A stretch of DNA of 35,618 nt. Source: Candidatus Bathyarchaeota archaeon (lineage in GTDB: Archaea > Thermoproteota > Bathyarchaeia > Bathyarchaeales > Bathycorpusculaceae). Shown here in pieces: positions 32,117-35,618 of the stretch. Both the position numbers and the translations under genes were made by a program. Each line of letters opens with the position of its first letter. Within the stretch, counting starts at the first letter, position 1. Below the pieces are notes generated by a model that saw nothing but the letters and a program-made list of their open reading frames with translations, had not been told where the DNA came from and ran no database searches. The stretch covers positions 1-35,618 of the forward strand of contig JAGTQI010000008.1 in NCBI GenBank assembly GCA_018396955.1. The letters are read 5' to 3'.

Positions 32117-32538
32117 ACCTCAACGATTAAAGTTATCTTAACCCTCTGCTCCGGGCTCTGAAGTCTCCTTACAAGAGCCCTTGACAGGTCGTAAGCCGCC
32201 TTATCCGCATTAATCGCCAAAGTTTTACCGCAAACGTATCCGCTTTTCCTCACAACCATATCTGTCGGATGCGACAATATGAGCTTTGGGCTCCCAAAAG
32301 CCTTCACAACATCAACAACTCCACCAGCATCTATGAGCATCGTAAGCCTCGCATTTTCTCTACAGAGAAAATCCCTAAACTCCGGTTTAAGATCAGAAAA
32401 ACCTTTGTCAGCGGAAACAGCGACAATACAATTCCCTCTAACAGATAGCTCTTTCTCCTTTGTAATTTCAAGCGTAGTTCTATGAGTAGCTCTGACATTC
32501 TTATGACCAGAGGCTGTTACGCATTCAGTTATCTGCAT
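32113..32538 (-). CDS. DUF371 protein
   Basis: 141 residues from ATG 32538. The opening TASGHKNVRATHRTTLEITK and the following GNCIVAVSADKG are the signature of DUF371, a small archaeal protein with no assigned activity. The end is KITLIVEV. It is tail to tail with trm5 and lies downstream of the two GNAT genes on the minus strand, 25 bases after the first, so it may be co-transcribed with them and with the ArsR/S-layer gene. Confidence 0.9.
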   Translation of the reverse strand: MQITECVTASGHKNVRATHRTTLEITKEKELSVRGNCIVAVSADKGFSDLKPEFRDFLCRENARLTMLIDAGGVVDVVKAFGSPKLILSHPTDMVVRKSGYVCGKTLAINADKAAYDLSRALVRRLQSPEQRVKITLIVEV

Positions 32539-32563
32539 AGGCTACACTTCTCAACTAGCTAGG

Positions 32564-33009
32564 TTATAACTCCAATTTCAAAATTATAGCGTCATGCCCA
32601 AATCCAAAATAGTCCTGCTGAAAACCCACAATACGAAAGCCAAATTTATAATAAAATGGTATTGCTGAGGCGCATTTATAATGGACCTCAGCAAACACCA
32701 ACCTCACATTTCTCCGTCTCAAAGCCTCCAATTCCTTCCGCAACAGCTTTTCGCCCACACCCTTACCCTGATACTCCGTGCCAACAGCCAAGTCTTCAAC
32801 AACCGCCGTAGAACCACAAACCCCAGCCTGCACATAACCAATAACCTTTCCACCCTTCACAGCCACGAAAGATCCGGATTTTCCTCCAAAACCTTGATGA
32901 TGCGCTTTTTATATTCCTCTTTAATTGCATGAGGATTCGCCAAAGGCGCCAGCTCTGAAACCTCAGCTATGTCACGTCCAGACATTTTCCTAATGAAAAT
33001 CTTTGACAT
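32564..33009 (-). pseudogene. GNAT acetyltransferase, split by a one-base deletion
   Basis: The 100-residue ORF is only the C-terminal part. The frame upstream, from ATG 33009 with ggag in front, reads SKIFIRKMSGRDIAEVSELA and ends at a stop in ENPDLSWL. Adding one base in the AAA run at 32868-32870 (a T-run on the coding strand) joins it to VAVKGGKVIGYVQAG, giving exactly 149 codons. The acetyl-CoA loop VGTEYQGKGVGEKLLRK is intact. GNAT enzymes move acetyl groups to amines or protein ends. It is the third gene from the ArsR/S-layer gene. Assembly error or true mutation is not settled. Confidence 0.78.
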
Positions 33010-33027
33010 TAAACCAGCTCCTTGCCC

Positions 33028-33473
33028 TCAGAGTTCTTTCGCAAGGTACAACGCTATTTTGGCATTACCATAGAGCTTCTCATTGTAGCCGCAGATTTTG
33101 ATGCCATTTTTTAAATAGAGACTTAAGGCTGGAATATTATCTATTGCTGTGTCAAACATAAGAACATGTGCACCATTTTCTCTTGCAAAATCCTCCACAA
33201 CCCTCAGTAATAGGGAGTTTATTCCCCTGCGCCTATAACCAATGTTAACGAGTAGGCTTATTACGTAAGCACTTTTATTCCACCCATAAAAATGCACTCT
33301 AGAAAAACCTACAATTTCGCCATTTTCCTTAGCGATAAAAAATCTGCAGTTCTCGTTGGGACTTTCAAAATTGAACATAGCCTCTAAATCTTCGTTTAAA
33401 GGCTCCATATTCTCTTAACCAGCTCTATTATTTTCGGCAGATCTGCCCTCTCTGCTGCACGAATCTTTGGCAT
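33028..33473 (-). pseudogene. Second GNAT acetyltransferase, also frameshifted
   Basis: ATG 33473 sits one base after the stop of the ArsR/S-layer gene and reads PKIRAAERADLPKIIELVKR before stopping. One added base at about 33409-33412 joins it to EPLNEDLEAMFNFESPNENC and the C-terminal ORF, giving 149 codons as in its neighbour. The fold strand CRFFIAKENGEIVGFSRVHF and the CoA loop LLVNIGYRRRGINSLLLRVV are typical GNAT. Tight coupling to the regulator upstream and 18 bases to the next GNAT gene support one operon. Confidence 0.75.
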
Positions 33474-33474
33474 T

Positions 33475-34440
33475 TTACTCTAAAACCTCTATTGAATCCA
33501 CTTTACCATCGCCATCCAAATCAAAACCTTGAATTACTTTAGCAAAAGTGTCCTCGCCCTTATAATTCCCCAACGTCTTGTCGTGGAGGTTTGTCAAGGC
33601 CAAAACACACGCCTTGGTGCCAACAGCCTTATTCCCAGCCAGAACCACAACTCGCTTGCTTTTATCCCATGGATTAACAATCTTCGCCACAAGCCCAACA
33701 GCATCAGCCGTATAAACCCGTCCAGTCTTAGTTGAAACCAAACCGCCAAACAAAAAACCTTGCTCAGATGGCTGCATGTTAAACTTTAAAGGCAGATATT
33801 CGTTTACCTCTTGTGTTAAAAGGTTTGTTCCAGGACCACCTACAAGAATAAGATTGTTCTTCTCCTCCTTCTCAGCCTTAACATCCACGTCAAGTTTCAC
33901 AGCAAAATCTTCAGGCATCCTAGTAAATTGCCCAAGAAAGAAAGCAAGATGAGAGGCATAATGCCCGTCCCGAGCGCTCGTTTTGAAAGGTCCATGAGGC
34001 GTCGGGCTACCCACAACAATTTTGCCATCAAAGCATCCATCTCTGCGAATAAACTCACGGAAAAATCTTTGGACTTGCTCGCTAACACTGACCAACGGAG
34101 GCCTTTCCATGGTTTTGTATCCTTTTGGCAGTTCTATCCCGAAGGCTGGTGAGACTGTCACGTAATATTTGGCTATGGCGCCCTTCTTTTCCTCCTGTTT
34201 CGCAACTGTTATGGCCCCAGCCTTAATCAACTTTCTTATATGATAGTAAACCTTCTGCTCGTGGATTCCGAGCTCTTTTGCAATTTCAAGGGGGTACATT
34301 GCCCTCTCATAAAGCATAACTAAAATTTTCCAGCTCAACCTATTCAAAATGAGCTTGAGCCTTTGCGGGTCGTCGAAAACTTTAATCTCTTTAATCATCT
34401 GCGTTTTGCCATCGTCGTGCAACAACATTTTTTTACCCAT
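33475..34440 (-). CDS. ArsR-type HTH protein with S-layer C-terminal-like domain and EF-hand
   Basis: 321 residues from ATG 34440. Residues 25-100 form a winged helix (LKLILNRLSWKILVMLYERA, then EIAKELGIHEQKVYYHIRKL). From about residue 130 comes a region like the S-layer C-terminal family (KIVVGSPTPHGPFKTSARDG, NLILVGGPGTNLLTQEVNEY, VKAEKEEK region, VVVLAGNKAVGTKACVLA). The end is GFDLDGDGKVDSIEVLE, a complete EF-hand loop. There is no signal peptide, so it is a cytoplasmic DNA-binding protein that borrowed a surface-type domain, perhaps a calcium sensor. It heads the operon of the two GNAT genes and is divergent from the MetE-like genes. Confidence 0.82.
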   Translation of the reverse strand: MGKKMLLHDDGKTQMIKEIKVFDDPQRLKLILNRLSWKILVMLYERAMYPLEIAKELGIHEQKVYYHIRKLIKAGAITVAKQEEKKGAIAKYYVTVSPAFGIELPKGYKTMERPPLVSVSEQVQRFFREFIRRDGCFDGKIVVGSPTPHGPFKTSARDGHYASHLAFFLGQFTRMPEDFAVKLDVDVKAEKEEKNNLILVGGPGTNLLTQEVNEYLPLKFNMQPSEQGFLFGGLVSTKTGRVYTADAVGLVAKIVNPWDKSKRVVVLAGNKAVGTKACVLALTNLHDKTLGNYKGEDTFAKVIQGFDLDGDGKVDSIEVLE

Positions 34441-34527
34441 GGTTTTCCATATGCATAAGCGATTCCGTTATTAAAATTTTTATCATGGTGAACAAAAATA
34501 ACTACAACAAGCATAAAGAGGATAAGA
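34441..34527. promoter_or_regulatory. Divergent promoter region, regulator versus MetE-like genes
   Basis: An AT-rich spacer of 87 bases. TTATTAAAATTTTTA at 34471-34485 can act as TATA for the plus-strand gene at 34528, and its complement for the minus-strand regulator. gagga at about 34518 serves as ribosome-binding site for the ATG at 34528. Confidence 0.4.
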
Positions 34528-35517
34528 ATGATCGGTTGCTACGCGACAGGCATAATGCCAAGGCCAAAGGAGCTTGTTGAAGCCACAAGAGCCTACGAAA
34601 GAAGAAAAATAAGCGCAGAAGAGCTTGAAAAAGCCTTCAAAGAAGCAACAATAAAAGTTATAGAGACGCAAGTCTCCGCAGAGCTAAACTATATCATAGA
34701 TGGAATGTTGAAATGGCAAGATTTGCTGAGACCATTCACCGAAAACTTGGAAGGCTTGAAAGCGGGAGCCCTCGCAAGATGGTTTAACAACAACACCTTC
34801 TATAGAAAGCCCATCGTTCAAGGAGAAATCAAGCTTAAAAAGGGCATAGCCGCAAAACTCGACTACGCCGAATATTTGCCAAAAAACATTCCATGGAAAG
34901 CCATATTGCCAGCGCCCTACACGTTGACGAGACTTTCGGAAAACAAATTTTACAAAAATGAAAGGGAACTGATGTTCAACTATGCGGAAATCCTAAGAGA
35001 CGAAATCGGAAAACTTGCGAAAAAGGGTTTTAAATACATTCAGTTAAGCGACCCAGCTCTTGTTTATAACCCATTTAAAAAACCACTTTCAAGGGATGCG
35101 CTTGCCGATATCGAAGAAGCCTTGAGAACAGCCGTTAAAAGTGCAAATGCAAAAACATGCTTGCAAACATTTTTCGGAGACTTTTCACAAATTATGCCAG
35201 AAGCCTTAAACTTTCCAGTTGACGACTTGGGGATAGACTTATACGAAACAAGTTTAGAAAAGTTGAAGGAATATGACTTTGACAAGGGTGTTGCTTTAGG
35301 AATTGTGGACGCCCGCAGCTCATTAGTGGAAGATGAAAATGAGCTTGCCAAGGTGGCCGAAGATCTTATCCAATCAATCTATCCGTCAAAGATTCGCGAC
35401 GTTTTTATCTGCCCAAACTGCGATTTAGAATTTCTTCCATGGGAAAGGATGGAGGAAAAAATAAGAGTCGTAGGCAGCGTAGCCAAGCGCTTGAATGTGG
35501 AAGTTGAGCATTCATGA
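34528..35517 (+). CDS. MetE/Mes-family protein, first gene of a pair
   Basis: 329 residues from ATG 34528 with gagga in front. It belongs to the cobalamin-independent methionine synthase superfamily: IGCYATGIMPRPKELVEATR, ILPAPYTLTRLSE, KGFKYIQLSDPAL, VALGIVDARSSLVEDENELA and ICPNCDLEFLPWERMEEKI. The H-x-C zinc pair expected before the barrel end is replaced by CLQTFFGDF, though the late Cys is kept, so it may not bind zinc alone. It overlaps the next gene by ATGA, a coupled pair as in archaeal core methionine synthases. The methyl donor is not predictable here. Confidence 0.8.
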   Translation: MIGCYATGIMPRPKELVEATRAYERRKISAEELEKAFKEATIKVIETQVSAELNYIIDGMLKWQDLLRPFTENLEGLKAGALARWFNNNTFYRKPIVQGEIKLKKGIAAKLDYAEYLPKNIPWKAILPAPYTLTRLSENKFYKNERELMFNYAEILRDEIGKLAKKGFKYIQLSDPALVYNPFKKPLSRDALADIEEALRTAVKSANAKTCLQTFFGDFSQIMPEALNFPVDDLGIDLYETSLEKLKEYDFDKGVALGIVDARSSLVEDENELAKVAEDLIQSIYPSKIRDVFICPNCDLEFLPWERMEEKIRVVGSVAKRLNVEVEHS

Positions 35518-35618
35518 ATAAGCTTCTTCCAACGCAAGAGATTGGAAGCTTAGCCAAACCAGCATGGAGAGTAAAAGGATACAGAGGCGACCCCTTATCA
35601 GAAAGCGAGATAGCCGAA
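35514..35618 (+). CDS. MetE/Mes-family protein, second gene of the pair (cut by window end)
   Basis: The first 35 residues (MNKLLPTQEIGSLAKPAWRV ...) begin at ATG 35514, overlapping the previous stop in ATGA. The opening QEIGSLAKP matches the front of the methionine synthase barrel, where the pterin or methyl donor binds. Zinc ligands lie beyond the window, so whether this gene provides the catalytic site is not visible. Coupling suggests a two-subunit enzyme. Confidence 0.75.
   Translation, partial: MNKLLPTQEIGSLAKPAWRVKGYRGDPLSESEIAE

Noticed and set aside
1-35618. CRISPR arrays, rRNA genes, complete insertion sequences
   Set aside because: No regularly spaced repeats, no rRNA-like stretches, and no transposase motifs with terminal repeats were found by reading.

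Overview
This window is archaeal chromosome. It carries a group II chaperonin (thermosome), RNA polymerase subunit K, ribosomal protein S26e, Trm5, the RNase FAU-1, an ammonia-type asparagine synthetase of AsnRS ancestry, a stand-alone GMP synthase ATP-pyrophosphatase subunit, an intron-containing tRNA-Ser, and TATA-type promoters often 25-30 bases before the start. Gene content and the very heavy use of TTG starts fit a TACK-type archaeon such as a Bathyarchaeia member; that placement is an inference and was not tested by phylogeny.

Layout. 1-461: end of a uridine phosphorylase gene and a tRNA-Ser(CGA). 462-6600: an accessory island with an unrecognised two-gene cassette flanked by an imperfect direct repeat, a YaaA-like gene, a GIY-YIG nuclease gene with two frameshifts, a frameshifted uracil-DNA-glycosylase-like gene, the 3' half of a tRNA-Gly(CCC) fused to a short ORF that looks like the N-terminal piece of a tRNA-targeting integrase, a decayed integrase C-terminus on the other strand, an AbrB-like ORF and an ORF with one in-frame TAA. 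6601-24300: mostly housekeeping genes. These are thermosome-rpoK (+); rtcA/FAU-1/pyrC/Mut7-C (- operon); acylphosphatase; an MFS transporter; guaAB with a PUA-like gene; a small ribbon-helix-helix (RHH) gene with a perfect palindrome in its promoter; B3/4 and pyrF; a DMT exporter; asparagine synthetase; a COG1709-type regulator with a DUF72 gene; and family 4 UDG. 24300-35618: a retropepsin-like protein, a second MFS gene broken by a micro-inversion and a frameshift, DUF1805, a CDP-alcohol phosphatidyltransferase, S26e, DUF4438, a four-gene operon of three CBS proteins plus trm5, DUF371, two frameshifted GNAT acetyltransferases downstream of an ArsR/S-layer/EF-hand protein, and a pair of MetE-like genes (the second cut by the window end).

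The most interesting observations come from reading across ORF boundaries. The second MFS gene has a 33-bp segment flipped between perfect 15-bp inverted repeats, and re-inverting it restores the conserved MFS loop motif. At least six one-base indels split five other or the same accessory genes, while about 20 housekeeping genes are clean. The RHH gene has an obvious candidate operator between its TATA box and its ribosome-binding site. The tRNA-Gly half-gene with an overlapping integrase-like N-terminus is an attachment-site scar. No CRISPR array, complete insertion sequence or rRNA was seen.
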